This document shows positions 62,995-64,000 of a stretch of 64,000 nucleotides of DNA, piece by piece. A model generated the notes under the pieces. It did not search any database. It saw nothing but the letters and a program-made list of their open reading frames with translations, and was not told the DNA's origin. The stretch's first letter is position 1. Each line of letters opens with the position of its first letter. This DNA is from a virus. The position numbers and the translations under genes were made by a program. The stretch covers positions 1-64,000 of the IMG/VR virus record IMGVR_UViG_3300035034_001869; one strand, 5' to 3'.

Positions 62995-64000
62995 ATGGCT
63001 GATGTTAAAAAAACGGTAGAAATTGCATTAAATATTGTCGGGGCAGATACGAAGTCTACCCAAAAAGTAATTACTGCATTTGAAAAAATAACAAAGGCCG
63101 TGGATATTTCCACTACCTCTTTGAATAATTTTCAGAAAGCCTTAAACTCAATTAAGGTACCCGCCTCCTTTGATACAATAGTTACATCGTTAAAACAGTT
63201 AGGCGGAATTAAAGCCCCAAATCTTGATAATATTGCAAATGGTTTTAGAAAGTTGGGGGAGATGGGCACTCCCCCTGATTTGGCCCCGTTTGCTACACAA
63301 TTAAAAAAACTTCAGGGTATTACTCTTCCAAATCTTGGTCAGATTGGAACCGGATTAAAAAATATCATGGAAACTCCTTTGAGTGGGTTTGCCCTGAAAG
63401 TAGGAACTCTTGAAAGTCAATTAAAAAGATTACAAGGAATAACACTTCCAAATCTGTCCCAAGTCGGGACTGGTCTTCGATCTTTAATAAATACTCCGTT
63501 AAGTGGCCTTGCCCTGAAAATCGGAACTCTTGATAAAAATTTAAGAAGATTACAAGGTATTACTCTTCCTAATCTTGGTCAGATTGGAACAGGTCTTAGG
63601 GCTATAATGAATACCCCTTTGTCTGGTTTCAATATGAAAATTACCACCCTTGAAACTGGATTAAAAAGATTATCAGGAATAAATTTAGATAGTCTTGCAT
63701 CAACTCTTCAAAATATTACAAAAATCAATTTGGGCAAAGCAGGACTTCAGCTTAAAAAGATTGAGAAAAGTATTCAGGACGTTGGTACCACGGCACAATC
63801 TTCTGGATTACGTGTCAGAACCTTTGCCGATAAAGTAAGAACAGTTCTTCAATTTAGGGTTATTTCTGGAGTTATTCAGAATTTAAACCAAGCTTTCATG
63901 GCAGGAATAGATGCCATAGTCAGTTATGATCAAGCATTAAAAGATCTTCAAGCAATTACTGGAGCAACATCTCTTGAAGTTGCTCAGATGGGGATAAAGA
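62995..64000 (+). CDS. Tape measure protein (partial)
   Basis: Sets tail length and is ejected with the DNA. The frame stays open to the window edge (335 codons) and begins MADVKKTVEIALNIVG. Three 40-residue repeats containing LQGITLPNL recur at 120-base spacing from about 63.31 kb. A TP901-like region (VISGVIQNLNQAFMAGIDAIVSYDQALKDLQAITGA) starts near 63.86 kb. AAGGAA precedes the start. Confidence 0.93.
   Translation, partial: MADVKKTVEIALNIVGADTKSTQKVITAFEKITKAVDISTTSLNNFQKALNSIKVPASFDTIVTSLKQLGGIKAPNLDNIANGFRKLGEMGTPPDLAPFATQLKKLQGITLPNLGQIGTGLKNIMETPLSGFALKVGTLESQLKRLQGITLPNLSQVGTGLRSLINTPLSGLALKIGTLDKNLRRLQGITLPNLGQIGTGLRAIMNTPLSGFNMKITTLETGLKRLSGINLDSLASTLQNITKINLGKAGLQLKKIEKSIQDVGTTAQSSGLRVRTFADKVRTVLQFRVISGVIQNLNQAFMAGIDAIVSYDQALKDLQAITGATSLEVAQMGIK

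Overview
The window is part of the genome of a tailed double-stranded DNA bacteriophage with siphovirus-type morphology. The evidence is a rightward head-tail block (small and large terminase, portal, scaffold, P22-like coat protein, connector and completion proteins, tail tube, frameshifted tail chaperones, and the start of the tape measure) and a very long leftward early block that encodes almost a complete replisome. The DNA is AT-rich. Shine-Dalgarno sequences are strong and purine-rich, and many TTGACA-17-TATTTT type promoters are present, so the host is a bacterium read by a normal sigma70-type polymerase. I cannot name the host. No integrase, lysis gene or phage RNA polymerase is visible, so lifestyle is not settled by this window.

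Layout. From 1 to about 49.75 kb every convincing gene runs leftward. Within it, 1-9.7 kb holds nucleotide and DNA-repair genes (dCMP deaminase, ATP-dependent DNA ligase, HD phosphohydrolase, endonuclease VII-like nuclease, an HNH homing endonuclease) mixed with small unknowns. 9.7-27.6 kb is the replication and recombination core: 5'-3' exonuclease, RecA/UvsX-like recombinase, gp32-like single-strand binding protein, clamp loader, a tRNA/structured-RNA island, uracil-DNA glycosylase fused to DNA polymerase A, sliding clamp, an ABC-ATPase fused to an acetyltransferase, DnaB-like helicase, a probable initiator/loader and a DnaG-like primase. 27.7-33.9 kb holds small zinc-binding and membrane proteins plus a UvsW-like helicase. 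34.0-35.4 kb holds three DNA-binding regulators. 35.5-49.75 kb is a long series of small early proteins, with a 666-residue beta-sandwich protein, a DUF932-like protein and a DUF2786-like protein as the recognisable members.

From 49.75 to 51.79 kb there is about 2 kb without convincing genes. It holds AT-rich direct repeats, iterons and outward-facing promoters, and I read it as the divergent control region and possible replication origin. From 51.79 kb to the end all genes run rightward and build DNA packaging, head and tail.

How it fits together. The ligase, exonuclease, polymerase, clamp, clamp loader, helicase, primase, SSB and recombinase could give the phage a largely host-independent replication fork. 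The small leftward genes are tightly packed, often with ATGA start/stop overlaps, and are punctuated by two promoter classes: sigma70-like ones and a bipartite motif (TTTAAG, 25 nt, TRCTAT) found five times. The most unusual items are tRNA halves lying in circularly permuted order near 15.8 kb, two tandem three-way-junction RNA elements near 7.9-8.0 kb, the ABC-ATPase/GNAT fusion inside the replisome operon, two probable leaderless genes, and a family of single-membrane-span microproteins.
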